The position numbers were made by a program, and so were the translations under genes. The notes beneath the pieces are model-generated. The model was not told the origin of the DNA. It was given only the letters and a program-made list of their open reading frames with translations, and did no database searches. Positions 14,585 to 23,136 of a stretch of 64,000 bases of DNA are shown here, piece after piece. The number at the start of each line of letters is the position of its first letter. The stretch's first letter is position 1. The DNA comes from Capsulimonas sp039928515 (GTDB taxonomy: Bacteria > Armatimonadota > Armatimonadia > Armatimonadales > Capsulimonadaceae): the NCBI RefSeq assembly GCF_039928515.1, contig NZ_JBDSSZ010000318.1; one strand, given 5' to 3'.

Positions 14585-17365
14585 TTAACTGGGGATATTT
14601 TCGCCGAAAGCGATATCGCCATCGCGCAGACGCTTCAAACGCCATTGGGCGTAAAAGAACGCCAGGACCGTCACCGGCAGCGCGGCGGCGACGCCGAACA
14701 TCATTCGCCACGTTGTCTGTACCCAGAGCGGCGAGATGGCTTCGAAGAACTCCTGGTAGTTGGTGAAGATCAAGGAGGCGGCAATCCCGATCACGCCGAG
14801 GGCGAGCAGCGTGGAAATCCCACGTCCCGTACGCAGTGCGGTCGTATGAGTCGCCATCGCCGAGCCGATGGCGGCGCCCATCGCCAGCATCGTCGCCATG
14901 AAGATCTGACCGACCACCCACGCCGTCAGCGCCGGTCCAAGGCCGACCTCGGGTGAGGCCGCCGCCTGAAGGTAGAGTGCAAGCAGCACTGCCGCGAACG
15001 CCGTCCATGCGACGACCGACGCGGCCACGTTCGCCCAAATCAATCCCCAGAAGATCTGAGCCGAACGCAGCGGCGTCAGCAGGATGAATCCGAGGCCGCC
15101 CGTCTGCCGATCTCGACGGAAAATCTCCTCGCACTGCGCGGGCATTCTTAATCCCAGCGCGCACACTTGCAGCGTCAATATCACTCCCGCAACGCTGGCG
15201 TACGTTTCCGGTGTAACAAGAGGCCAGTTCGGCGTTCTGATGTGAAAAAAGCGGACCCAGGAAAGACCTTCGGCGAAACCCATCGCGAGGTCCGGATAAA
15301 GCGCCGTGGCGACTTCGAGCAGGACAAACAGCGCTGGAACGATGAAGACCCATTGATACCACGCGCCCGAGCGCGTCCGGGATCGGAGCTCTCGGATGAA
15401 GAGCGGGTTGTCGATCCAGGCGCAAATCCATCCCATCAACGCTTCGGTTCTGTCTCCATAGGCGACCTTTTTGTGCCCAGAGGGCGTCTGCGCGCCCATC
15501 GGGCGCGGGCTTGCCGCCCTTATCCCCGTCTTCTGTTTCGGCTCTCGCGTCGCCGCCGGCTCGTCCCGTGCAATCCCGGCTTCGCTTAGTCGATATCCCA
15601 GCCACAGACAAATCATACTCAGGACGACGGGCGCCGCCAGATACTCGGCGACTGGAACAGCTGTCCCATAAGGCCAGTGACCAATCATGTCGCTGCTCAC
15701 CGTGCTTCGGGCCAGTTCCGCCTCGGCGGCGGGGAAAAGATGGATCCAGGCGAGGAGCGGGCTGGCGGCGCCGAGATGCCAGAACGCGGGAAGTGGAATG
15801 AAAATGGCGGCGATTGGGCTGAAAAAGAGCAGCGCCAGAGTCGCGCGTATCCAGCGGCGTCGTGCCCCGCTTATCGGCGCCGCGAGCAGCACGTTGATTC
15901 CTAGACTGTAACAAAATGTCACCGCAGCCGTAATCGCGAGCGCTGCGAGTGTTTGGAGTACGGGAGCGGCGACTGGGGAGACGCCTCCCAGCAGACAGAC
16001 AACAACGAACATCGCCAGCGCTGTCCGCAAAGGACGCCCCGTCTGCCGCAATAGCTGCCGAATCAGCTGCATCGGCCGGCGGCGCAGCGGCTGTCCCTTC
16101 ACCCTCACACCCATGTTCACGGCCCGCCACGCAGCGTTGATCAGCGCGGGAAACCCAAGTAGCAGCAGCAGGCCCGCTTGGTCCCAGCCGCCGCCCGTCC
16201 CGCGTCCGAGCAAGGAGGCCGTGTCTCCGGAAGTGACGCAGACATTCCAAGCGTAACCGGCCAGGAGAATAATCGTCAGCCGCTGTGTCCACCGCGAAAT
16301 CGCGGCGGCTCGCCGGGCGATCGGCGCGCGCGAAATTTCGGACGCTTCTCCCACGGTCAAAGCAGCGCCCGATCGCAAAACGCCGGCGATACGCGTGAGC
16401 GCCAGCAGAGGCAGGAGATAGACCAGTGTGGGAAGACTGCCATGGTAGAAGGGCAGTGTAGCGTCCATCAGCTTCACGGCGAAGTAGGGCCAGCTAAAAA
16501 AGACGCCGGCCAAGACAAACTGCGCGTGCGGAAGGGCGGATTCCAGCGGCCGAAGGAGATGGAGAATCCAGCCTCCTCCAAACATCCGCGAGAAGATCTG
16601 CACGAAAAAGCCGAACATGACCACGGCGATGATCGTCATCGATGTGCGATCTGTCCCCTGATCCTGGCGCTGCTGTCGCGCCTGCGCCTGACGCAAATTC
16701 CGCTGTTGCTTGAGCGTCGAGACCGCCCCTCCTAGTCCCGGCAAAACATAGGCTGGAGGCTTCAGAGAGATGATCGCGAAGAACAGCGCCAGCTGAAAAA
16801 TCTCCGTCCACTCCATCCCCCCCAGCTGCTGGATCAGCACGTATAGGGGCAGCGCCGCCAGCCCCATCAGCAGGGAGCCGCGCAGGGGGCCGATGGTCAT
16901 GGCGAGGATCATTTCGGCGGGACGGACGGGGGTGACGAGAAGGCCGTCCAGCGTCTGCCGCCGCGCCTCGGTCGCGAGGGAGGGAGAGAGGGCGGTGCGT
17001 GTCGCCGTGATCAGAACGGTTTGGACCGTAATCACGGCGGCTGCGGCGAGGGTGGGCGCCGAGGCCCCAAAAACATTCGCTGCGAGGACGCGCATAAACG
17101 CGGGGAATTCCTGGTTCAGCGTCAGGACGCCGACGAGGGCGGCGCCGGTGAGCAGCAGCATGATCACGAAGCGCCAGAAGAAGGAAAAGCGCCGTGTTTC
17201 GCTCCGCATCGTGCGCGCGAGAAATGGGTTTTCACGCAGCCAGAGCGGGGACGCCCCTCGTCGCCCCCGAGTCTCGGTGTTCAGACCGAAATCGGCGGCG
17301 ACGGCGCGGGCCATCCAAAGAGTGCGTGTCCACCATCGAACGGCGCGGCGCGCGATCAGGCTCAT
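14585..17365 (-). CDS. Very large multi-span membrane protein, ABC-2 permease-like
   Basis: A 926-residue protein with roughly 18-20 hydrophobic spans arranged as two similar halves (about 55-560 and 640-915). The motif ATRTALSPSLATEARRQTLDGLL near residue 130, and its counterpart CEEIFRRDRQTGGLGFILLTPL in the second half, are of the kind found in ABC-2 type permeases, where they form the coupling helix. No ABC ATPase is next to it; instead a TPR-AAA ATPase gene lies 45 bp upstream on the same strand. The substrate is unknown. Confidence 0.62.
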   Translation of the reverse strand: MSLIARRAVRWWTRTLWMARAVAADFGLNTETRGRRGASPLWLRENPFLARTMRSETRRFSFFWRFVIMLLLTGAALVGVLTLNQEFPAFMRVLAANVFGASAPTLAAAAVITVQTVLITATRTALSPSLATEARRQTLDGLLVTPVRPAEMILAMTIGPLRGSLLMGLAALPLYVLIQQLGGMEWTEIFQLALFFAIISLKPPAYVLPGLGGAVSTLKQQRNLRQAQARQQRQDQGTDRTSMTIIAVVMFGFFVQIFSRMFGGGWILHLLRPLESALPHAQFVLAGVFFSWPYFAVKLMDATLPFYHGSLPTLVYLLPLLALTRIAGVLRSGAALTVGEASEISRAPIARRAAAISRWTQRLTIILLAGYAWNVCVTSGDTASLLGRGTGGGWDQAGLLLLLGFPALINAAWRAVNMGVRVKGQPLRRRPMQLIRQLLRQTGRPLRTALAMFVVVCLLGGVSPVAAPVLQTLAALAITAAVTFCYSLGINVLLAAPISGARRRWIRATLALLFFSPIAAIFIPLPAFWHLGAASPLLAWIHLFPAAEAELARSTVSSDMIGHWPYGTAVPVAEYLAAPVVLSMICLWLGYRLSEAGIARDEPAATREPKQKTGIRAASPRPMGAQTPSGHKKVAYGDRTEALMGWICAWIDNPLFIRELRSRTRSGAWYQWVFIVPALFVLLEVATALYPDLAMGFAEGLSWVRFFHIRTPNWPLVTPETYASVAGVILTLQVCALGLRMPAQCEEIFRRDRQTGGLGFILLTPLRSAQIFWGLIWANVAASVVAWTAFAAVLLALYLQAAASPEVGLGPALTAWVVGQIFMATMLAMGAAIGSAMATHTTALRTGRGISTLLALGVIGIAASLIFTNYQEFFEAISPLWVQTTWRMMFGVAAALPVTVLAFFYAQWRLKRLRDGDIAFGENIPS

Positions 17366-17410
17366 AAGGGGCGAGGCGTTTCTTTCCCACAGCTGGGCGG
17401 CGTGGGAACC

Positions 17411-18757
17411 TTAAGCGAACATCTTCCAGGGATTGGGCGTTTCGTCGTCGGCCGGCGGCGGTGTGAAGTTCGTCAGGGACTCGTCGAAGTCTTCCTTCGT
17501 CAGGATGCGCCGTGTCTCCGGATGGGCTTCCGAGAGTCGGATCAGCGCTTGCAGGCCCGCTTCGTTGACGATCGCCTTGATGTTGGCGCCGCTGTAGCCT
17601 TCCGTCCGCGCCGCGAGGTCATCCAGGCTCACATCGTCGGCGAGCTTCGCGCCCGTTGTGCTCAGGCCGAACAGGGCGCGCCGGCTTTCCAAGTCGGGTA
17701 GGGGGATTTCGATCTCGCGGGACAGGCGGCCGCCGCGCAGCAGGGCGGCGTCGAGCATATCGCGCCGGTTGGTGGCGCCGACCACGAAGATCCGCTTGTT
17801 CTTGACCAGTCCATCCATCTCATGGAGGAACTGGTTGACGACTTTGTCGCTGTATTGATTCACGCCGCCGGAGCGCGAGGGCAGCAGGGCGTCGATCTCG
17901 TCCAGGAAGATGATCGCGGGAGACTTGGCGCGCGCCTCGTCGAAGATGCGCTTGACGGCCTTCTCACTTTCGCCCAGCCACATCGAGTTGATCTCGGCGG
18001 GGCTGGTGGCGATAAAGTGGCAGTGCGCCTCATGCGCCAGCACGCGCGCGATGGTCGTCTTGCCCGTTCCAGGAGGGCCGTAGAGCAGCAGCCCCGTCGG
18101 AGGCTCAATGCCCAGGTCACGCGAAAGGCTAGGGTTTTCCAGAAGCAGCTGCATCTGCTTGAGTTCGCGTTTGGTGCGCTGCGGCAGAATTACATCGTCC
18201 CAGGTGAGTTTGCCGTGGCCGGTCGGGCCGCCGTCGCGCTCGGACTCACGGGTGGCGGCTGCTTCAAACGCCGCCGCGCGCTCTTGGTACTGCGCGTCGC
18301 CTGGCTGAAGCAGGGCCGCCTGATGCGCCGACTCCGCCGCCGCTTCGTTCTGCCCCAAATATCTCAATGACAGGGCGAGCGCGTGATGGAAGCGTGGATC
18401 GTTCGGGTCGCGCTGGATCGCGGCGCGCAGCGCCGTTACGGATTCGCGAAACGCCTCGCGGTATTGCAGGATCCAATCGGTCTGCCCGATCGCCTTGGAA
18501 GCCGCCACGACCCCGAGGCCCAGGACCGACGCGGCGAGATCGCCGATGCCGTTCTTCGCGCCGCGCTCGCGCATCGACGGGGGCAGGATGCGCTCGCCGC
18601 GCATCTGATAGGTCAATCCCAGCTGGTACGGCCCTTCGGCCTCCTCGGGAAAGCGCCCCATCGCGGCCTCAAAGGCCGCAATGGCGCCTGGGAACTCACC
18701 CTTTTCGCGATATTGAATCCCCGCAATAAAGGCGGGGTCCTGGATAATCTGGCTCAT
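17411..18757 (-). CDS. TPR-AAA+ ATPase (spastin/Cdc48-like AAA module)
   Basis: A 448-residue protein. Residues 1-165 contain TPR-like helical repeats interrupted by a Gly/Ala stretch; 185-440 form one AAA+ module with Walker A GPPGTGKT (227-234), Walker B IIFLDEID (282-288), sensor and arginine-finger region VVGATNRRDMLD, and the small lid domain. Enzymes of this class remodel or extract proteins. It is cotranscribed with the giant membrane protein gene, so that protein could be its partner (inference). A TATAAT box ends 6 nt before the ATG. Confidence 0.8.
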   Translation of the reverse strand: MSQIIQDPAFIAGIQYREKGEFPGAIAAFEAAMGRFPEEAEGPYQLGLTYQMRGERILPPSMRERGAKNGIGDLAASVLGLGVVAASKAIGQTDWILQYREAFRESVTALRAAIQRDPNDPRFHHALALSLRYLGQNEAAAESAHQAALLQPGDAQYQERAAAFEAAATRESERDGGPTGHGKLTWDDVILPQRTKRELKQMQLLLENPSLSRDLGIEPPTGLLLYGPPGTGKTTIARVLAHEAHCHFIATSPAEINSMWLGESEKAVKRIFDEARAKSPAIIFLDEIDALLPSRSGGVNQYSDKVVNQFLHEMDGLVKNKRIFVVGATNRRDMLDAALLRGGRLSREIEIPLPDLESRRALFGLSTTGAKLADDVSLDDLAARTEGYSGANIKAIVNEAGLQALIRLSEAHPETRRILTKEDFDESLTNFTPPPADDETPNPWKMFA

Positions 18758-18763
18758 GCACAG

Positions 18764-18769
18764 ATTATA
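18764..18769 (-). promoter_or_regulatory. -10 box (TATAAT) for a leaderless TPR-AAA mRNA
   Basis: Perfect TATAAT on the minus strand, 6 nt before the ATG at 18757; no Shine-Dalgarno in between. Confidence 0.6.
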
Positions 18770-18835
18770 CCCACCACGGGCGTCTGTGGGTTGCGGCGCG
18801 CTTTCGACCGCGCAGCGGACTTAAACGAGTGCGGT

Positions 18836-19288
18836 TTAATCTTTGCGAGGGAGGAAGGCCGTCACGAGTTGAGAGGCTGTCCATCCGATGTTGTCGACGA
18901 TAAGCTTGTCGTCGGCGCCGCAGACATCTTTGAGGGTCAGACATGCTTCGGCGCTAATGACTGTCGCCAGCGCCAGCTCCAAACGGCGCAGCTCGCCCTG
19001 GCTGTAGGATTGGGCGAGCGGTTCGAGCACGGCCTCAATCAGCTGGAATCGATAGCCCGGTCGTACGCCGGCGTGGGCTCCGGGGGAGTAGGCGATGGCG
19101 ATCAAAGGACGGATATGTGATTCGTTCGCCAGAACATGACGCGCCATTGCCTCGCCGGCGATCCGAGCCCGCAGCGCCACATCGTCCGCAGCCCGGATCT
19201 CGGCGAGGATCGCGCTGAGCTCCGGCCATTTCCCCGTCAGTGCGTCCCGAAGAAGGCTGGGGGCGGCGGAGAGATTCGCGCTGGCCTT
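18836..19288 (-). pseudogene. TetR-family regulator remnant lacking the DNA-binding half
   Basis: The frame encodes only a TetR-like C-terminal domain (LTGKWPELSAILAEIR...RPLIAIAYSPGAHAG...LPRKD). The helix-turn-helix domain is absent. The frame stays open to a stop at 19289-19291, and recognisable similarity ends near 19260. There a truncated hydrolase frame begins on the opposite strand. This looks like a deletion that removed the middle of a divergent tetR/hydrolase pair. Confidence 0.6.
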
Positions 19289-19616
19289 TCACGATCCCGC
19301 GCGATTTGCGTTCGCGCCCGCCAGCCCAGAGGCCGCCGCCGTCATGGAGGAGAACCGGCGTGTCTTACACATTTACGCAGGGGAACCGTTTATGCATCAT
19401 CCAGCCCTCCGTGCGCGTCTGGCGCAGGTTTCCATTCCGGCTATGGTTGTCTGGGGAGAGAACGACGGCATCGTCGATGCCGATTACGGCCGGCGCTATG
19501 CCGACAGCATTCCCGGGGCTTGTTTCGAACTGGTCTCTGAGGCGGCGCACTTTCCTCAGATTGAGCGTCTGGACGAAGTGGTGCGTCTGATTGGGGATTT
19601 TACGGGGCGGTTGTGA
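19260..19616 (+). pseudogene. Alpha/beta hydrolase remnant, C-terminal part only
   Basis: This frame encodes LGAAERFALAFHDPARF followed by VSIPAMVVWGENDGIVD and a C-terminal histidine context (EAAHFPQIERLDEVV). These carry the acid (Asp) and His of an alpha/beta hydrolase triad. The N-terminal sheet and the nucleophile elbow (GxSxG) are missing, so the protein should be inactive. An ATG at 19344 gives a 90-residue frame but has no start signal I trust. Confidence 0.62.
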
Positions 19617-19620
19617 GATT

Positions 19621-19657
19621 CGGTCCCCTGCCCCTCAATCCTGGGGGCAGGGGACCG
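19621..19657. terminator. Strong hairpin between convergent frames
   Basis: A 14-bp perfect stem CGGTCCCCTGCCCC with its complement and a 9-nt loop, 4 bp before the ohr stop. No T-run on either strand, so termination is uncertain. Confidence 0.5.
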
Positions 19658-19661
19658 AAGC

Positions 19662-20081
19662 CTATGCCAGCGTCAGTTCGACGGGAATATTATTACGTGT
19701 CGCGTTGGAATAGGGGCACACTTGATGCGCCTCCTCGATCAGTTTTTGAGCGACTGCCGGTTCCAGATCGGGCAGCGAAATGCTGAGCTTTACGGCGAGG
19801 CCGAAGCCAGGACCCGTTTCGCTGGGGCCGATGCCGACCTGGGCCGTGACGGAGGCCTGGGTAATTTCAATCTTTTGGCTTCGGGCGACGTACTTCATCG
19901 CGCCCTCGAAGCACGCGGCGTAGCCCGCCGCGAAGAGCTGCTCGGGGTTTGTGCCCGCGCCGCCAGGGCCGCCCATTTCCTTGGGAATCGTGAGGGTAAC
20001 GTCGAGGTTGCCATCCGAGCTTTTCGCCGTTCCCTCGCGTCCGCCGATTGCGGTGGCTGTCGCCGTGTAAAGTATCGCCAT
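19662..20081 (-). CDS. ohr: Organic hydroperoxide resistance protein, OsmC/Ohr family
   Basis: A 139-residue Ohr protein. Both redox cysteines are present, in GYAACFEGAMKY and in HQVCPYSNATRNN. Ohr reduces organic hydroperoxides in the cytoplasm with lipoyl or dithiol donors. The ATG at 20081 is preceded by a near-ideal AAGGAGAT at 7-nt spacing, so the longer open frame to 20192 is ignored. No OhrR regulator is beside it; the TetR remnant on the other side of the gene is probably unrelated. Confidence 0.92.
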   Translation of the reverse strand: MAILYTATATAIGGREGTAKSSDGNLDVTLTIPKEMGGPGGAGTNPEQLFAAGYAACFEGAMKYVARSQKIEITQASVTAQVGIGPSETGPGFGLAVKLSISLPDLEPAVAQKLIEEAHQVCPYSNATRNNIPVELTLA

Positions 20082-20172
20082 TGGGTCATCTCCTTGCGCG
20101 GCGGCTGCGTGTTTGGTGGGCCGCCTAAGGAGAGAACATGGCGTCGCGCCTGTTTGTTCCGGGCTGGAACAC

Positions 20173-20213
20173 AAAAAAAGCCCTCTCCACACGGCGACTG
20201 GCCGTATGGAGAG
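20173..20213 (-). terminator. Intrinsic terminator of the PEP-CTERM gene
   Basis: On the minus strand a 13-bp stem CTCTCCATACGGC / GCCGTGTGGAGAG with one mismatch is followed by GGCTTTTTTT. It ends the transcript of the gene at 20252-20902 before ohr. Confidence 0.88.
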
Positions 20214-20251
20214 GTAAGGGGACAGAGTTTCAAGTTGTGATGCAAGGATGG

Positions 20252-20902
20252 CTAAGCGGCCACGGATTTGCGGCGGCGCAGGGCGAGCGCGCCAAGGGCC
20301 AAGCCGCCGATCATGAACGCGGCCACCGAGCTGGGTTCGGGAACAGCGGCCAGATGCGTGGCGTCGATGTACGTTCCGAGGCTGCTGCTGGAGTTCGGGT
20401 TGAGGTCGCCGAAGCCGATCGTCGTCTTATCGCCGGTCGCGGTGAAGGCGTAGGTGAAGTACTTCCAGTTGCTATTGCTGTCCGAGCTGCCGACCGCATG
20501 CTTTTCCTGAACCATGAGATTGTTGACGAAGATCCCAAGGTCGTTTTCCTGAAAGCTGGTGCCGGGACGGGCGGAGAAGGCGTATCCGAGGACGTAGGTC
20601 TTGCCGGCGACGGTGTCCACGGTCTGCTGGATGCCGCTGGTCGTGGTGCTGGCGAGCTCCACGAACTGCTTCCCCTCATAAGGCTGGCCGACGACGCCGC
20701 TCATGGTCTCGAACTTCGAACCGTAGGTGAGCGTCCAGCCGTTCAGCGTATCGGTCTGAACGTAAGAGTTGGGGCCAAGTTCGGAGGTCGTGGGCGCTTC
20801 GAAATTGCCGTTGATCAGCAGGTTCGCCTCGGCGCGGGCGGCGCCCATTGTGGCGAGCATGGCGGCGGCGGCGAAGGCGGCGAGGATAATATTCTTTTGC
20901 AT
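20252..20902 (-). CDS. PEP-CTERM sorted exported protein, DUF642-like
   Basis: A 216-residue protein with a signal peptide (1-24, ending GAARA). The body resembles DUF642/carbohydrate-binding beta-sandwiches (LLINGNFEAP..., YVQTDTLNGWTLTYG). The C-terminus is a canonical PEP-CTERM sorting signal: VPEPSSVAAF, a hydrophobic helix and an RRRK tail. Such proteins are cut and anchored by an exosortase, which must be encoded elsewhere, and are linked to exopolysaccharide. It is a single-gene unit with its own terminator. Confidence 0.88.
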   Translation of the reverse strand: MQKNIILAAFAAAAMLATMGAARAEANLLINGNFEAPTTSELGPNSYVQTDTLNGWTLTYGSKFETMSGVVGQPYEGKQFVELASTTTSGIQQTVDTVAGKTYVLGYAFSARPGTSFQENDLGIFVNNLMVQEKHAVGSSDSNSNWKYFTYAFTATGDKTTIGFGDLNPNSSSSLGTYIDATHLAAVPEPSSVAAFMIGGLALGALALRRRKSVAA

Positions 20903-21010
20903 GGTGATGATACTTCTTTCTGCGAATAATCGGTGAGCAATTTGGAAGGAGCTCCATTTGCTGCGTGACGATACTTTAGCAGATCGAAATTTCTACACCA
21001 ATAGCATTAA

Positions 21011-21056
21011 TACGTGTTTCACGGCGAAACAGAAGAAAGACGCCATGAAACACGTA
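21011..21056. repeat. 16-bp inverted repeat between the PEP-CTERM and HAD genes
   Basis: TACGTGTTTCACGGCG and CGCCATGAAACACGTA pair with one mismatch around a 14-nt loop. It lies downstream of the HAD gene (minus strand) and upstream of the PEP-CTERM gene. A weak terminator or a processing hairpin are both possible. Confidence 0.45.
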
Positions 21057-21079
21057 TGTTGAACAGTGAGTATGGACAA

Positions 21080-21745
21080 CTAACCCAGCAATGTGAGCAG
21101 GGCTTCAAAATGGGCGAGGAGATCCGAAGGATTGTCGTAGATTGCGGCAGCGCCTTTGAGATCGCCGTCCTTCCAGCCGCCGCAGCGCACGGCGACAGTG
21201 CGGACATTGGCTTTTCCCGCCGCGACGATGTCATACGGCGTGTCGCCGATCATCACAGCTTCGGTGGGAGACAGATGCGCCTTGCGCAGCGCCGCGAGGA
21301 TGATGTCCGGCTCGGGCTTGGATGTCTCAGCGTCGCCCGAAGTCGTTTTGGCGTTCGTCAGTTTTCCCGCGTCCAGCTTTTGCAGTAAGATCTTGGCCTG
21401 CTTCGGCTCGCCCGAAGTCGCGAAGATGACCTGAAGCCCAGCGCTATGAACGCGAACCAGCAGCTCATGCGCCTTGGGAAACGGCTGAAGATCGTTCAGA
21501 TACTTCTCCGCGAAGAGCGCCTCGCGGCGTTTGGAGATCTTCTCGCCCTCCGGGCTGTCGATTTGCTTGCCGATCACTTCAGGCAGCAGCGTGTCGCCGC
21601 CCATACCGATGAGGCTGCGCACGCGCGCATAGGGGATATGGTAGCCGAACTCGGCGAAGACTTCCACCCAGGCGCGCGTGTGCGCATCGACGCTGTCGAT
21701 TAGTGTCCCATCAATGTCGAAGATAATTCCACGCAGTGTGCTCAC
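21080..21745 (-). CDS. HAD-superfamily phosphatase (phosphoglycolate phosphatase-like)
   Basis: A 221-residue haloacid dehalogenase phosphatase with motif I FDIDGTLID, motif II FATSG, and motifs III/IV around KPEPDIILAAL and MIGDTPYDIVAA. The helical cap (about 20-85) is the beta-phosphoglucomutase/PGP type. The GTG start at 21745 shares bases with the TGA of the dehydrogenase gene (GTGA) and has AAGGTGG upstream, so the two genes are translationally coupled. The physiological substrate is unknown. Confidence 0.8.
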   Translation of the reverse strand: MSTLRGIIFDIDGTLIDSVDAHTRAWVEVFAEFGYHIPYARVRSLIGMGGDTLLPEVIGKQIDSPEGEKISKRREALFAEKYLNDLQPFPKAHELLVRVHSAGLQVIFATSGEPKQAKILLQKLDAGKLTNAKTTSGDAETSKPEPDIILAALRKAHLSPTEAVMIGDTPYDIVAAGKANVRTVAVRCGGWKDGDLKGAAAIYDNPSDLLAHFEALLTLLG

Positions 21746-22911
21746 GGCGTCAGGACCACCTTGATGCACTTATCGCGCTTTTCTTTGAACGTTGCATAGC
21801 CTTCGGGAGCCTGTTCCAGCGGCAGTCGATGGGTGATGATAAACGATGGGTCCAGCTCGCCCTTCTGGATGCGCTCCAGCAGTGGGTTCAGATAGCGCTG
21901 CACGTGCGTCTGTCCGCCGGTGATGTTTAACCCCTTGGCGAAGACGGCGCCCATTGGGAAAGCGTCGATCAAGCCGCCGTACACGCCGACCACGGAGAGC
22001 GATCCGCCCTTGCGGCAGGCCATCACCATCTCTCGCAAAACGTGAATACGGTCCGACGCCAGTCGCATGACTTGCTTCGTCTTGTCCATCACGGCGTCGG
22101 CGCTCGTTCCATGCGCTTCCAGCCCAACCCCGTCCATGCAGCCGTCTGGGCCGCGCCCACCGGTCATCTCTTTGAGCGTCGCCGTGACGTTGTCCACCTT
22201 GGTGTAGTCGATCACTTCCGCGCCCGATTGCCGCGCCAGCTCCAATCGCTCCGGAATATGGTCCAGCGCGATCACGCGGCCGACGCCCTGCAGAAACGCG
22301 CACTTGATGGCGAGCTGCGACACGGGACCGCAGCCCCAGATGGCGAGCGTGCCGCCCGGCTTGACATGCGCGTTCTCCACGCCCATCCACGCCGTTGGCA
22401 GTATGTCGCTCAAAAATAACACTTGCTCGTTCGACAGATCGCTCTCGATCTTGATCGGGCCGATGTCGGCGTACGGCACGCGCGCATACTGCGCCTGACC
22501 GCCGGCATAACCTCCAAACAAATGAGAGTAGCCGTAAAGGCCGGCGACAGGCGCTCCATAAACGGCCTCCTGCATCGAAGCGTTCGGGTTGGAGTTATCG
22601 CAAAGCGAAAACAAAGTGTCCTCGCAGTAAGAACAATGCCCGCAGGCAATGGTGAAGGGGACGACCACGCGGTCGCCGATTTTCAGGTTCTTGACTTCGC
22701 TTCCCAGCTCCACGATCTCGCCCATGAACTCATGGCCCAGAATATCGCCGCGCTCCATGGTCGGGATAAAGCCGTTATAGATATGCAGGTCCGAGCCGCA
22801 GATCGCCGTCGCCGTGATCTTGACGATGGCGTCACGCGGGTTCAAAATCTTGGGGTCCGGGACGGTGTCCACGCGCACATCGTTCTTGCCGTGCCAGCAG
22901 AGAGCTCTCAT
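21742..22911 (-). CDS. Zinc-dependent alcohol dehydrogenase, formaldehyde dehydrogenase-like
   Basis: A 389-residue medium-chain dehydrogenase. Catalytic zinc ligands are seen in ATAICGSDLHIY (Cys) and GHEFMGEIVE (His, Glu). Four structural-zinc cysteines lie around CGHCSYCEDTLFSLC. The NAD-binding stretch is GCGPVSQLA. The long insert containing GGRGPDGCMDGVGLEAHG is typical of the glutathione-independent formaldehyde dehydrogenase branch. The ATG at 22911 is used; the longer open frame upstream only translates repeat A2. It is coupled to the HAD gene. Confidence 0.88.
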   Translation of the reverse strand: MRALCWHGKNDVRVDTVPDPKILNPRDAIVKITATAICGSDLHIYNGFIPTMERGDILGHEFMGEIVELGSEVKNLKIGDRVVVPFTIACGHCSYCEDTLFSLCDNSNPNASMQEAVYGAPVAGLYGYSHLFGGYAGGQAQYARVPYADIGPIKIESDLSNEQVLFLSDILPTAWMGVENAHVKPGGTLAIWGCGPVSQLAIKCAFLQGVGRVIALDHIPERLELARQSGAEVIDYTKVDNVTATLKEMTGGRGPDGCMDGVGLEAHGTSADAVMDKTKQVMRLASDRIHVLREMVMACRKGGSLSVVGVYGGLIDAFPMGAVFAKGLNITGGQTHVQRYLNPLLERIQKGELDPSFIITHRLPLEQAPEGYATFKEKRDKCIKVVLTP

Positions 22912-22963
22912 AGGTAGATCTTTCTTGGGAGAGATGGGTGTGACAGAGAATATTTCTAATTTG

Positions 22964-23128
22964 CCTTCAGATCCCCGGTTATAAAAACCGGGTCTGGGAA
23001 GCCTTCGGCTAATTGTCCGTGCCGGACAAACAAATGATGGATCATCGACCACATGAATTTGTCCGTCCGGCACGGACGGTTAGCCTTTCGCTTCTCAGAC
23101 CCGGTTTTTATAACCGGGGATCTGAAGG
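22964..23128. repeat. Family A multi-hairpin repeat, copy A2
   Basis: A 165-bp inverted repeat with outer arms CCTTCAGATCCCCGGTT and complement. Sub-hairpins: CCCGGTT-ATAAA-AACCGGG, AGCC-TTC-GGCT and the conserved GTCCGTGCCGGAC / GTCCGTCCGGCACGGAC core. The central loop AAATGATGGATCATCGACCAC also occurs, inverted, in copy A3. It fills the gap between the SRPBCC and dehydrogenase genes. Confidence 0.9.
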
Positions 23129-23136
23129 GAGTAATT

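Noticed and set aside
14568..16292. 574-codon minus-strand frame inside the large membrane protein gene
   Set aside because: Arg/Gly/Asp-rich with no membrane segments; the overlapping frame encodes a clear multi-span protein.
22912..23073. N-terminal extension of the dehydrogenase frame
   Set aside because: The extra residues (FVCPARTISR...) are the translation of repeat A2, not protein. The same RPARTV peptide appears in several shadow frames over the family A copies.
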